This document shows positions 9,122 through 17,449 of a stretch of 64,000 nucleotides of DNA, in pieces. This DNA comes from Ilumatobacter sp. GTDB taxonomy: Bacteria > Actinomycetota > Acidimicrobiia > Acidimicrobiales > Ilumatobacteraceae. The stretch is taken from contig JABJAB010000019.1 in assembly GCA_018666235.1 (NCBI GenBank), forward strand, positions 1 to 64,000, written 5' to 3'. The notes beneath the pieces were generated by a model. That model had not been told where the DNA came from, did not search any database, and saw only the letters and a list, made by a program, of their open reading frames with translations. The translations under genes and the position numbers were made by a program. Each line of letters begins with the position of its first letter. The first letter of the stretch is position 1.

Positions 9122-9862
9122 CTATCCCAGAAATTCGTTCAGCATGGCTGCAGATCGAGCCGGGTCCTGCATCATCCACCAGTGACCGAGTCCGTCGAGC
9201 TCAGCCACGCTCGCACCCCACTGCTGTGCCACGCCGCGCGCAATGTCGGGGCCACCGGTGAAGTGGTCGTCATGGGCGATGACTACCAACGTCCTCGGGC
9301 GATGTGCGAGCGTCGCGAACTCAGCACCCCACATCGACATATGCGGCTGGACCGCTGACCGGTACAGCGACAGGATGCATGCACCCATGGTCGCGCCGTT
9401 TGCCTCGGCACATGCCCGTGCACCCGCCTCGGTCATGCCGGCTTCAACCAGCATGGGCAGACGGTCCTCGACCGGCATCGCAGCGACCGCTTCGACGAAG
9501 GCCTCACCCTCTCCGGGTGTCTGCCAGACCTGCGCCATGTCATGCCACACGTAGCCGACATCGGCGGTCCCGGCGATGTCGGTCACCAGCGCGCTCACCA
9601 GATCGGGCCGAGCGGTGGTCGCGCGTAGCGCATGACCGGCTCCCCAGTCGTGACCAACCAGGTCGACCGGTCCGTCGAACTGTTCGAGTTCGGCCACAAG
9701 CCAGTCGCGGTAACCGTCGGACGTGGGATCGAAGCCGTCCGGAACGGGCGCCCCGAATCCGGGCGGCGACAGCCTGACAACGTCGTCGCGGCGCATGTGC
9801 GCGAGCATCTCATCCCAGATCGCGGGAGCTTCCGGAACTCCATGGACGAACACGACGGTCAC
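9122..9862 (-). CDS. Alpha/beta hydrolase, haloalkane dehalogenase / epoxide hydrolase type
   Basis: 246 residues with VFVHGVPEAPAIWDE near the N-terminus (HG-P oxyanion motif) and the nucleophile elbow GHDWG, where Asp72 replaces Ser, as in haloalkane dehalogenases and epoxide hydrolases. The catalytic His is His227 in GLGHWWMM. The protein is shorter than typical dehalogenases (about 290-300), with a reduced cap. The GTG start overlaps the stop of a possible 34-codon upstream ORF as GTGA. The reaction is hydrolysis by an ester intermediate on Asp; the natural substrate cannot be read from sequence. Confidence 0.85.
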   Translation of the reverse strand: MTVVFVHGVPEAPAIWDEMLAHMRRDDVVRLSPPGFGAPVPDGFDPTSDGYRDWLVAELEQFDGPVDLVGHDWGAGHALRATTARPDLVSALVTDIAGTADVGYVWHDMAQVWQTPGEGEAFVEAVAAMPVEDRLPMLVEAGMTEAGARACAEANGATMGACILSLYRSAVQPHMSMWGAEFATLAHRPRTLVVIAHDDHFTGGPDIARGVAQQWGASVAELDGLGHWWMMQDPARSAAMLNEFLG

Positions 9863-9963
9863 GACACGAACTCCGGCAACTGCTGACGGTCGGGGCCCAG
9901 GATCGGGTCGGTCGACACCTCGTCGGCACAGTCGTCGATCACACGCTCAAGGAAGCCAGGCAT
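9859..9963 (-). CDS. Possible 34-residue ORF coupled to the hydrolase
   Basis: An ATG at 9963 opens a short frame beginning MPGFLERVIDDCADEVS and ending QLPEFVS, whose stop overlaps the GTG of the hydrolase by 4 bases (GTGA). That overlap, common in this genome, is the main reason to list it. No Shine-Dalgarno or family is recognisable. It could be a leader peptide for coupling or simply the untranslated leader of the hydrolase mRNA. Confidence 0.3.
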   Translation of the reverse strand: MPGFLERVIDDCADEVSTDPILGPDRQQLPEFVS

Positions 9964-10005
9964 GGCAAGAAGGTAGTGCACCTCGGTGACCTCACCAGAA
10001 AACAC

Positions 10006-10035
10006 AGTTGACCAGGGCCGGAGCCCTGGTCAACT
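10006..10035 (-). terminator. Rho-independent terminator of tRNA-Leu(GAG)
   Basis: A perfect 13-bp inverted repeat (AGTTGACCAGGGC / GCCCTGGTCAACT) with a 4-base loop lies 12 bases past the encoded CCA of the tRNA on the minus strand and is followed on that strand by TGTGTTTTC. Stem strength, position and T-rich tail make this a convincing intrinsic terminator. Confidence 0.85.
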
Positions 10036-10046
10036 GAATACTTCTT

Positions 10047-10136
10047 TGGTGTCGAAGATGGGACTTGAACCCACACGCCCATTAATAGGGCACTAGCACC
10101 TCAAGCTAGCGCGTCTGCCAATTCCGCCACTTCGAC
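10047..10136 (-). tRNA. tRNA-Leu (anticodon GAG)
   Basis: On the minus strand the gene begins GTCGAAG and ends CTTCGAC-A-CCA, a 7-bp acceptor stem with discriminator A and an encoded CCA. The anticodon arm is CTAGC-TTGAGGT-GCTAG with GAG at 10102-10100. The long variable arm (TGCCCTATTAATGGGCG) is that of a class II leucine tRNA, and the T arm is GTGGGTTCAAGTCCCAT. It reads CUC/CUU codons and sits between secG and its own terminator. Confidence 0.97.
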
Positions 10137-10176
10137 GTGGTGTTGGACCTGCAACGTTAGCGCAGGCTTCGATGCG

Positions 10177-10407
10177 CTACACGCGCTCCAGAAGGAAAGT
10201 CACCGCAACCAGGGTGAAGATCCAGATCAGGGCCAAGACGAACGTGATGCGGTTGAGGTTCCGCTCAGCTGCTGTGGACCCGAGTGCTGCGCCACCGCCG
10301 CCACCGAACATGTCGGAGAGGCCGCCACCGCGCCCGCTGTGCATCAAGATGCCAGCGATGAGCCCAAACATGGAGACCACGTTCAGCACGAGGGTGATAT
10401 AGAGCAT
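10177..10407 (-). CDS. secG: Preprotein translocase subunit SecG
   Basis: SecG is the small accessory subunit of the SecYEG channel. The 76-residue product fits: an N-terminal membrane helix (ITLVLNVVSMFGLIAGILMH), the glycine-rich SGRGGGLSDMFGGGGG loop and a second helix (ITFVLALIWIFTLVAVTFLL). I use the ATG at 10407. A GTG at 10419 (adding VRDV) is an alternative because the -10 like TAGGAT at 10428-10433 ends 8 bases before it. It lies downstream of the glycolytic genes as in other actinobacteria, but an ABC transporter operon separates it from tpiA. Confidence 0.92.
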   Translation of the reverse strand: MLYITLVLNVVSMFGLIAGILMHSGRGGGLSDMFGGGGGAALGSTAAERNLNRITFVLALIWIFTLVAVTFLLERV

Positions 10408-10474
10408 GACGTCACGCACGAGGCGAGATCCTAGCGGTGGGAACCGCTGTTCGAAGCCCACCGGCCCTGGCAAT

Positions 10475-10993
10475 TCAGGGGTCCGGCTGCCAGCACCGCC
10501 GCCGGTAGGTCCAAGTTGGCTCGGTCTCGGCATGCGGTGGAATCATTTCGTCGACCCCAAGCTCGACGTAGCGGGCAGCGAGCACGTCCCCGAGTTGATC
10601 AAATTCAGCGATCGCTTCACACTGATCGACCAGGAGATATCGGCGGCGACCCACTTTGGCTGCCAGCCCGCCCGGCTTCAGGTTGCGCAATCCCACCAGC
10701 CCGGGACGAGACCGTGTGAGCTGGTCGACGCCTTCCCAAGGAATCTTGTGCCGGCGAAGGACAGCGCGCCGCTCGACGAATTCGGGCGTGAACCGCGACG
10801 CGATCGGATAATCGAACAGCACCGTGAGCAGCAAGATCACTCCGAGCCCCAAGATGACAACAGGAAGGCCTGCTCCGCCACTGGAGATGGTGCCCCCGAG
10901 CCCCACCCCAAACACCACCGTGGCGCCCACAGCACTCAGCAGCACGCCCTTCCACGACGAGTGGAGGGTCACCGACTGGTCGACATCAACCAT
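10475..10993 (-). CDS. Conserved membrane protein with a bacterial PH-like region
   Basis: 172 residues. Two adjacent hydrophobic segments (KGVLLSAVGATVVFGVGLG and PVVILGLGVILLLTVLF) precede a soluble domain with RFTPEFVERRAVLRRHKIPWEGV and a strand-rich tail (RRRYLLVDQCEAI), which resembles actinobacterial PH-domain (bPH) membrane proteins. Role unknown. It lies between the ABC operon and secG on the same strand, 3 bases after the ATPase gene, so it may be co-transcribed with the transporter. Confidence is in the gene, not in the function. Confidence 0.7.
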   Translation of the reverse strand: MVDVDQSVTLHSSWKGVLLSAVGATVVFGVGLGGTISSGGAGLPVVILGLGVILLLTVLFDYPIASRFTPEFVERRAVLRRHKIPWEGVDQLTRSRPGLVGLRNLKPGGLAAKVGRRRYLLVDQCEAIAEFDQLGDVLAARYVELGVDEMIPPHAETEPTWTYRRRCWQPDP

Positions 10994-10996
10994 CGA

Positions 10997-12088
10997 TCAC
11001 GACTTGGAGGAGATGACCGCCTCGCGACCCAGTTCGTTCAACCGATGCAGCAGGGTTTCCCCCGTCTGCAACGGGAAGTGACACGAAACCTGGTGTCCGA
11101 CACCAATGTCAGCCAACTCGGGAACATCGGTCCTGCACTTGTCTTGGGCCACGGGACAGCGCGGGTGGAACCGACAGCCTGAAGGCGGGTTTGCCGGGCT
11201 CGGCACATCGCCCTGCAGAATGATGCGCTGACGCGACCGCTCGCGCCTCGGATCCGCCACCGGCACCGCCGACAGCAACGACTGCGTGTACGGGTGCGCA
11301 GGATTTTCGTACAGCGCATCTTTGTCGGCCACCTCGACAATCCGGCCGAGGTACATGACGGCAACACGATCGCTCGTGTGGCGCACCACCGACAGATCAT
11401 GGGCAATGAACATGAACGACAGGTTGTACTCGTCCTGGATCTCGTCAAGCAGGTTCAACACCTGAGCTTGGATCGACACATCGAGCGCAGAGACCGGTTC
11501 ATCCAAGATGATCACCTTCGGACGCAACGCAAGCGACCGGGCAATGCCGATCCGCTGACGCTGGCCGCCTGAGAACTCGTGGGGATACCGGTTCCCGTGT
11601 TCGGGCAGCAATCCGACTCGCTTCAGCAATTCGCCGACGCGTTCGCGCGCTTCTGCCTTCCGAACTCCGTGAATGACCATCGGCTCGCCGATGATGTCAC
11701 GAATCGGGAGACGCGGATTCAGCGATGCGTACGGGTCCTGGAAGACCATCTGAAGGTCGCTGCGCAGTTCACGTAGCCGCCCCTTCGATGCTGTGGTTAC
11801 GTCTTCGGATCCGAACAGCACCGAGCCCGAGGTCGGCTCGACCAGTCGGAGCAACGAACGCCCCAGCGTGCTCTTCCCGCAGCCGGATTCACCGACGATG
11901 CCCAGCGTCTCGTGCGGGTAGAGGTCAAGGCTGACACCCGAGACGGCTTGAACGGCTCCGACCTGGCGGCGGAACACCCCGGCACGGATCGGGAACTCCT
12001 TGACGAGATCGCGGATCTTGAGGAGCGGCTCGCCAGCGTCGGTCGCCGAGAGAGCGCCACTGTCGAATGGGGTTGTCGCTGCGGTCAC
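10997..12088 (-). CDS. oppF: Oligopeptide/dipeptide ABC transporter ATP-binding protein (OppF/DppF type)
   Basis: 363 residues: Walker A GESGCGKST, Q-loop, signature FSGGQRQRIGIARSLAL and Walker B VIILDEPVSALD. The C-terminal oligo_HPY region is present (PVADPRRERSRQ, PSGCRFHPRCPVAQDKC), typical of the peptide/nickel family. It pairs with the preceding OppD as the second ATPase of the importer. The ATG overlaps the oppD stop by 4 bases. Last gene of oppABCDF, transcribed from about 17.2 kb. Confidence 0.93.
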   Translation of the reverse strand: MTAATTPFDSGALSATDAGEPLLKIRDLVKEFPIRAGVFRRQVGAVQAVSGVSLDLYPHETLGIVGESGCGKSTLGRSLLRLVEPTSGSVLFGSEDVTTASKGRLRELRSDLQMVFQDPYASLNPRLPIRDIIGEPMVIHGVRKAEARERVGELLKRVGLLPEHGNRYPHEFSGGQRQRIGIARSLALRPKVIILDEPVSALDVSIQAQVLNLLDEIQDEYNLSFMFIAHDLSVVRHTSDRVAVMYLGRIVEVADKDALYENPAHPYTQSLLSAVPVADPRRERSRQRIILQGDVPSPANPPSGCRFHPRCPVAQDKCRTDVPELADIGVGHQVSCHFPLQTGETLLHRLNELGREAVISSKS

Positions 12089-13080
12089 GATGTCACTCCG
12101 ACGAGGGTCTCAAGTTCGTGCGTACGGACGCAACGACTTTCGTGTTGATCGCCGACCCTGACTCTGGCCGGCACCTCGGCAGCGCACACGTCGGCGGCGA
12201 AGGCACAGCGCGGCCGAAAGGCGCACCCGCTCGGTGGATTCAACAAACTTGGCGGGTTGCCCGGAATCGGCTCAAGTTGTTCCTTGAGGCCGTCGAGATC
12301 GGGGATCGAATCAAGCAGCGCCATCGTGTACGGGTTCTGGGATTCGTAGAAGATCTGGTCGATTGTTCCTGTTTCCATCAACCGGCTGGCATACATCACT
12401 TGAACACGGTCGGCTGATCCAGCAACGAGGCCGAGGTCGTGCGTGATCAGCATCATCGCCGAACCCGTCTCAGCCTGCACCTCGTGCAGCACTTCCATCA
12501 CTTGCGCTTGGACGGTGACATCAAGCGCTGTCGTGGGTTCGTCAGCGATCAGCAACTTCGGATCATTGGCGATTGCCATCGCGATCATCGCGCGCTGTCG
12601 CATCCCACCCGAATACTCGTGCGGGTACTGGGACGCCCTCCGCTTGGGTTCAGGCACGCCGACGAGTTTCAGCAGGTCGACAGACTTCGTCCAGGCTTCC
12701 TGCTTGGAAACCGAGCTGTCGTGGACTCGGATCGTCTCGACGATCTGATCGCCGACAGCGAACACCGGATTCATCGCAGTCATCGGATCTTGGAAGATCA
12801 TGGCAATGTCGTTGCCACGCGTGGCGCGCATCTCGCGATCGCTCATGTTGAGGAGATCGCGGCCTTCGAACCGGACGTCTCCGGTGACAATGGTGTTATC
12901 AGGATGAAGTCGCATCAGAGCCAGCGCCGTGACCGACTTACCCGATCCCGACTCGCCGACCACAGCCAGAACTTCGCCAGGGTAGATCTCGAAGGTGATG
13001 TCTGTCGCCGCTTGCACGATGCCCGCCTTCGTGGCGAACCCGACGTTGAGGTGATCGACCGTGAGGAGTGCGTCGCTCAT
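12085..13080 (-). CDS. oppD: Oligopeptide/dipeptide ABC transporter ATP-binding protein (OppD/DppD type)
   Basis: 331 residues with Walker A GESGSGKSVTALALM, signature YSGGMRQRAMIAMAIA, Walker B LLIADEPTTALD and the C-terminal oligo_HPY region (NPPSGCAFRPRCAFAADVC). It energises peptide import with OppF. Its start overlaps the oppC stop and its stop overlaps the oppF start, both by 4 bases, so the two ATPases are made in step with the permeases. Confidence 0.93.
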   Translation of the reverse strand: MSDALLTVDHLNVGFATKAGIVQAATDITFEIYPGEVLAVVGESGSGKSVTALALMRLHPDNTIVTGDVRFEGRDLLNMSDREMRATRGNDIAMIFQDPMTAMNPVFAVGDQIVETIRVHDSSVSKQEAWTKSVDLLKLVGVPEPKRRASQYPHEYSGGMRQRAMIAMAIANDPKLLIADEPTTALDVTVQAQVMEVLHEVQAETGSAMMLITHDLGLVAGSADRVQVMYASRLMETGTIDQIFYESQNPYTMALLDSIPDLDGLKEQLEPIPGNPPSLLNPPSGCAFRPRCAFAADVCAAEVPARVRVGDQHESRCVRTHELETLVGVTS

Positions 13081-14138
13081 ATCTTTCCAATGCTGCTTCG
13101 GTCGGTGCGTGCCCCAGCGATATAGCCGGGACCTTGCTTGCCTGATTGCTTCCTGGCCTTCTTCGCGGCCTTCTTCGCGTTCTTCGCTTCGCTGCTGTCC
13201 GAGCCCTTGGCCCGGGGGTCAAGAGCATCACGCAGCCCGTCACCGAGGAAGTTGACGCACAGCACGATCAAGATGATGAAGATGCCCGGTGTGAGCACAC
13301 GGATCGGGTCACTGTCGATGTCGCCCTTGGCATCAGCGACGAGTGTGCCGAGTGAGGCGTTCGGCGGCTTGACCCCCAAACCGAGAAATGACAGCGTCGA
13401 CTCGAGCACGATGACCGTGCCGATCAGCAACGTGACCTCGACGGCGATGGCACCAACGATGTTTGGAAGCAGGTGCCGGAACATGATGCGCGAGTTCGAA
13501 GCACCCGCAGCCCGCGCCGCCATGATGTACTCCTGCTCCTTGATGGAGAGCACCACACCTCGGACCACCCTGGCAATTCGAGTCCACAGCAGGCCGGCAA
13601 GCACGAGCGCCAGACCAATGGCACTGGCACCGAACTTGTTCGCGAACACCGACAGGACGATGATCGCCGGGACGGTGAGGACCAGGTTGACCAAGTTCGA
13701 GACGATGCCGTCCCACACTCCACCGAAGAAGCCCGCAAGCGCCCCGAACGTGGTGCCGGTCACGGTGGCGACAACGGCAGCAATCAGTCCGATCCGCATC
13801 GAGTACAGACCGCCCTTGGCGGTGCGCACGAACAGATCGCGACCGATCTCATCGGTGCCAAACCAATGCTCCGAAGACGGCCCAAGGAGACGATCGGCAA
13901 CGTTGCGCTCGTCAAACTCCCACTCGCTGAGCATGGGACCCAGCCAGAAGAGTGCAACGAGCAGGATCAGGCCGATCCCGCCGACGATGGCCAGCTTGTG
14001 TCCGAAGAAGCGTTCACGGGCCAGCTGGCCGAACGTCTTCGGCTTCTCGGAGAGGCCTTCCACGTCTGAGATGCCGAGTTCCATCGCAGTTTCCAACATC
14101 TCGTCGGTCTGGGAGTCAATTTCGAATTCTGTTGCCAT
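13077..14138 (-). CDS. oppC: Peptide ABC transporter permease (OppC/DppC type)
   Basis: 353 residues. A cytosolic N-terminal stretch leads into a first membrane helix (LAIVGGIGLILLVALFWLG), a short periplasmic part with HWFGTDEIGRDLFVRTAKGG (typical of the OppC N-terminal domain) and five further helices. The EAA loop contacting the ATPase is EYIMAARAAGASNSRIMFRHLLPN. The C-terminal tail is unusually basic and lysine-rich (SSEAKNAKKAAKKARKQSG). It follows oppB after a 7-base gap. Confidence 0.93.
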   Translation of the reverse strand: MATEFEIDSQTDEMLETAMELGISDVEGLSEKPKTFGQLARERFFGHKLAIVGGIGLILLVALFWLGPMLSEWEFDERNVADRLLGPSSEHWFGTDEIGRDLFVRTAKGGLYSMRIGLIAAVVATVTGTTFGALAGFFGGVWDGIVSNLVNLVLTVPAIIVLSVFANKFGASAIGLALVLAGLLWTRIARVVRGVVLSIKEQEYIMAARAAGASNSRIMFRHLLPNIVGAIAVEVTLLIGTVIVLESTLSFLGLGVKPPNASLGTLVADAKGDIDSDPIRVLTPGIFIILIVLCVNFLGDGLRDALDPRAKGSDSSEAKNAKKAAKKARKQSGKQGPGYIAGARTDRSSIGKI

Positions 14139-14145
14139 GGTGACC

Positions 14146-15105
14146 TCAGCCGAGCCGGATACGAGGGTCGAGGACGCCGTAGAGAACGTCAGCGATCAGG
14201 TTGAAGACCACGGTGAGGACCCCGGTGAACATCACGATCGCCATGAGGAGATCGAGGTCGGAGTCGCCAAGCGCCCGCAGGAAGGTCTGGCCGATGCCCG
14301 GCCATGAGAAGATCGACTCGGTCACCACCGAGCCGCTGAGCAACGCCGAGAACCCGAGCGCCCACAGCGTGACCAACGGGATGAGCCCATTGCGTAACGC
14401 ATGTTTCCACACAACGGTTCGTTCGGTCAGGCCCTTGGCTCGCGCTGTACGGATGTAGTCCTGGTTCAGCGTTTCGAGCATTGAGGACCGACCGAATCGG
14501 CTGTCGGCGGCGATCCCCAAGATGGCGAGCGACACCGCCGGCAGGGTGATATCGCGTAACAGCTCCCAGAAGTTCTCACCGGTTTTGCGACCGGTGTTGA
14601 ACGGCTTGATGCCGAACCACTCTTCAAGCTTGACGCCGAAGATGACCTGGATGATCAATGCCAGCACGAACGACGGCATGGCGAAACCAATGAAGCTGAG
14701 GCTGGTGAAGAAATAGTCGCCGAACGAATACTGGCGGCGTGCCGAGTAGACCGACAGGAGGAGCGAGAGAATTGCGCCGAGCAAAAATGCGGGGATGGCC
14801 ACCATGGCGGTGTTCCAGCCACGGGTCCGCATGACCTCGCCGACTGGCTCGCCGACGCTGGAGGAGAATCCGAGCCCGTCCCCGCTGAACAGGCTGGCGA
14901 AGTAAGTAAAGGGTCGCAAGAAGATGTTGGTGTCGAGTGCATACGTCTCGGTGATGCTGTCGAAGCCTTCCTGGCACCGAGGCAGGCAGAGATAAAAATC
15001 CGACCGAGGATCAACCGTGGCGGACACACCGACGTGAACGAGATACATCGCGATCACGAGCAGCGGAACGGAGATGAGCACTCTCCGAGTGACGTAGGCA
15101 AACAA
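14146..15105 (-). CDS. oppB: Peptide ABC transporter permease (OppB/DppB type)
   Basis: 319 residues from a TTG at 15105, which gives the usual OppB N-terminus (FAYVTRRVLISVPLLVIAM) and length. The frame is open further up, with an ATG at 15171 as the alternative start. The EAA loop reads DYIRTARAKGLTERTVVWKHALRNG and the last helix contains ALGFSALLSGSVVTESIF, both characteristic. With OppC it forms the membrane channel of the peptide importer. A hairpin at 15221-15251 separates it from the substrate-binding protein gene. Confidence 0.88.
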   Translation of the reverse strand: MFAYVTRRVLISVPLLVIAMYLVHVGVSATVDPRSDFYLCLPRCQEGFDSITETYALDTNIFLRPFTYFASLFSGDGLGFSSSVGEPVGEVMRTRGWNTAMVAIPAFLLGAILSLLLSVYSARRQYSFGDYFFTSLSFIGFAMPSFVLALIIQVIFGVKLEEWFGIKPFNTGRKTGENFWELLRDITLPAVSLAILGIAADSRFGRSSMLETLNQDYIRTARAKGLTERTVVWKHALRNGLIPLVTLWALGFSALLSGSVVTESIFSWPGIGQTFLRALGDSDLDLLMAIVMFTGVLTVVFNLIADVLYGVLDPRIRLG

Positions 15106-15220
15106 GGTGGCAACCGACCTGTCTGTTGAGGTGTGGACGAGAACTGAGTTTCGGGAGACCGTAACGCACATCGGGGCCTCGCCGAAACGAGACCCCGATG
15201 AACTGCGTTTTACTGATCGT

Positions 15221-15251
15221 CGGTCACACCCGGCAGAGCCGGGCGAGACCG
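15221..15251 (-). promoter_or_regulatory. Intercistronic hairpin between oppA and oppB
   Basis: CGGTC...GACCG outer arms (15221-15225 / 15247-15251) enclose a 6-bp inner stem CCCGGC / GCCGGG with loop AGA, separated by a 3x3 internal loop. It starts 12 bases after the oppA stop and has no T-tract, so it fits a 3'-end-stabilising or partial-termination hairpin that lets the binding protein be made in excess over the permeases, as is common in ABC operons. Confidence 0.6.
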
Positions 15252-15262
15252 ACAATTACTGA

Positions 15263-17191
15263 TCAGCTTGCGAACTGGAAGTCCGCAACGTTGGTCAGCG
15301 GGCCTGCACCCTGGGCGTCGGGAGCGACGCCAGCCTGGGAGAGGTCCGATGTGAAGCCGTAGAACGACGGCTTCTGCGTCAACGGCAGCATGAACAAGCC
15401 GTTCTCTGCATCAAGCTCGAGCGTTGTCACGTAACGATCGATCTCGTTGTAGCAAGCGGCGCGCTCGGCGTCGTCAACAGTTGCGTCACATTCGTCAGCC
15501 TTCACTTCGAATGCGTCGTTGGCGAACCCGTACGGGTTGTTCGGGCCACCAGCGCGGTACGAAGCGACCTGGCCACCGGGCCACGGGCCGCCGACCCATG
15601 CGAACTGGGTGATATCCCAGATGTCGCAGTTGCCTTCGGCGCCACCGCTGGTAGCACATGCAATCGCATCAGCCGAGAAGGGCACTTCGCTGAAGTACGC
15701 CCCGCCCTCGACGTTGTCGATGACAATCTCGATGCCAGCATCGGACATCTGTGCCTGGATGAGCTCCTGCTGGATCTCACGCAGACGGTTGCCGCCGGTG
15801 GTGCCGACACGCAGCGTGAGCGCACCGTCTTCCGGGTGCTCGTAGACGCCGTCACCGTTCAAGGTGTAGCCGGCTCCTTCGAGAGCAGCCTGGGCCGAAG
15901 CAATATCGCCCGCACCGTAACCGGCGTCGCCGGCGTGGTTCTCGTAGGTGCTCTGGTTCGACAGCCACATGGTGTTGCCGAGACCCTCACCCGGGAGGGA
16001 ATCGCCGAACAGCGGCGTGTAGAGACCGGCCATGACTTCCGTCTTGTCCATGGCGAAGGCGAGGCCTTCACGGACGCCCGGCTTGGCGAGGTGCACATTG
16101 TTGAGGTTCAAGCCCCAGTGCTCGAAGACCGGACCGGCCGACGATGCCACCGTGAAGTCGTCGCTCGAGGCGAGATCTTCGAAGGCGAGCTGCGGCTGGG
16201 TCATGACGATCTGCGCTTCGCCGGCCTGCAGCGCGTTGATCTGCGCATCGGTGTCGGTAACGAAGTTGATCTGCACGCCGTCGACAAACGCGACGCCGTT
16301 GTTCTTGGCGTCCGGGCTGTTTGAACCGGAGTACGCGTCGTTGCGGACCAGGTTCATCTGCACGCCCTTCTCCCACGAGTCAAAGATCATCGGGCCGGAC
16401 GAAGCAATCGTCGAGCCGTCAGGCGCAGTCCACTCGCGCAGTCCGTCGTTGAGCTCGGCGGCAGCTGCGGCCGGGTCAGCGTTGAACTGGTGCATCGGGT
16501 AGACCTCGTTGAGGACGCCCTTGTAGCCGGCGAAGAACGACGACCAGGTGATGCTGATCGTGTTGCCATCATTCGAGATGTCGGTGATCGTGTCGAGACC
16601 GGTGCGGTCGCCGAGCAGGTAGATGTAGTTCGGATCGCCATCTTCGGTCTCGCCGTCGGTGGCCATGATCGTGTTGTAGGTCCACACCACGTCGTCGGCA
16701 GTGAGATCGTCACCGTCGCTCCAGAGGAGTCCGTCACGCATGGTGAAGGTACCTGTGACCGAGCCGTCATCGTTGGTGGTCAGTTCGCCATCGTCGGCGA
16801 GAAGCTCGGGGTAGTACTCAGTGGCGCCGGAGATGCCGAAGAGACCTTCGATCATCGCGGAACGAATCCACGATGTGATCGAGAGGTTGTTCTCGGGATC
16901 GTCGAGGTGAAGGTCTCCGGGCTCCTGCTCGTGGGCCCAGATCAGCGTTCCGCCATCGGACCCAGCGGCTGCTTCGCCGTCGGTCTCAGCCGGTGCGTCG
17001 GTCTCAGCCGGTGCGTCGGTCTCAGCGGGTGCTTCGCCGTCGGTCTCAACGGGTGCTTCAGCGTCGGTACCGGTGCTGGCTTCGCCATCGGTAGTCGAGC
17101 TGGCATCATCGTCGCTGCCGCATGCGGCAAAGACGAGTGCCGAAGCGGCCGTCATGGCAAGGAGCTTGTGGCTCCGTCGTGTTGTGTTCAC
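15263..17191 (-). CDS. oppA: Peptide ABC transporter substrate-binding lipoprotein (SBP family 5)
   Basis: 642 residues. A lipoprotein signal ends at Cys24 (SALVFAACGSDDD lipobox). A long acidic linker with repeated APAETD units (about residues 45-75) tethers the domain. The mature part is a family 5 extracellular binding protein: TMRDGLLWSDGDDLTADDVV and later MDKTEVMAGLYTPLFGDSLPGEG fit the family. It captures oligopeptides outside the membrane for OppBCDF. It is the first gene of the operon, with a 258-base upstream region containing three inverted repeats. Confidence 0.93.
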   Translation of the reverse strand: MNTTRRSHKLLAMTAASALVFAACGSDDDASSTTDGEASTGTDAEAPVETDGEAPAETDAPAETDAPAETDGEAAAGSDGGTLIWAHEQEPGDLHLDDPENNLSITSWIRSAMIEGLFGISGATEYYPELLADDGELTTNDDGSVTGTFTMRDGLLWSDGDDLTADDVVWTYNTIMATDGETEDGDPNYIYLLGDRTGLDTITDISNDGNTISITWSSFFAGYKGVLNEVYPMHQFNADPAAAAAELNDGLREWTAPDGSTIASSGPMIFDSWEKGVQMNLVRNDAYSGSNSPDAKNNGVAFVDGVQINFVTDTDAQINALQAGEAQIVMTQPQLAFEDLASSDDFTVASSAGPVFEHWGLNLNNVHLAKPGVREGLAFAMDKTEVMAGLYTPLFGDSLPGEGLGNTMWLSNQSTYENHAGDAGYGAGDIASAQAALEGAGYTLNGDGVYEHPEDGALTLRVGTTGGNRLREIQQELIQAQMSDAGIEIVIDNVEGGAYFSEVPFSADAIACATSGGAEGNCDIWDITQFAWVGGPWPGGQVASYRAGGPNNPYGFANDAFEVKADECDATVDDAERAACYNEIDRYVTTLELDAENGLFMLPLTQKPSFYGFTSDLSQAGVAPDAQGAGPLTNVADFQFAS

Positions 17192-17449
17192 GTATTTGTC
17201 CTCCTGATTGAAATACAGAAGGGGAGGTGGTTGGCGAAGTCAGGAACCGCCTGGCTGTCGGTGACAGCCAGCGTTCAACTCACCCCGTGACTTCGGTCTC
17301 CTCCCCGGTGACCGAAGCAAGCTGACCCTAACAGCGCTCGTTACCGAGCGGTAGCTCTTCTGTATCGACAGGATGAACTCTCAAGCGGTCAGCAGCGCGA
17401 CCTTCATGATGCTCACAGAGCGAAACCCCCGCGTCGAGCGCCGTTCAGG
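17192..17449 (-). promoter_or_regulatory. oppA leader / tpiA 3' region with three inverted repeats
   Basis: Three inverted repeats lie here: 17251-17271 (CTGGCTGTC / GACAGCCAG, 9 bp, loop GGT), 17291-17317 (CTTCGGTC / GACCGAAG, 8 bp, loop 11) and 17335-17350 (CGCTCG / CGAGCG, loop TTAC). They can serve as tpiA terminators or as operators and attenuators for oppA; none is followed by a T-run. On the minus strand the oppA start is preceded by AGGAGGACAAATACG, a strong Shine-Dalgarno. Confidence 0.5.

Noticed and set aside
15263..17191. Repeated GGTGCGTCGGTCTCAGC units as a possible CRISPR or tandem array
   Set aside because: They are in-frame codons for the APAETD linker of the binding lipoprotein, with no spacers.
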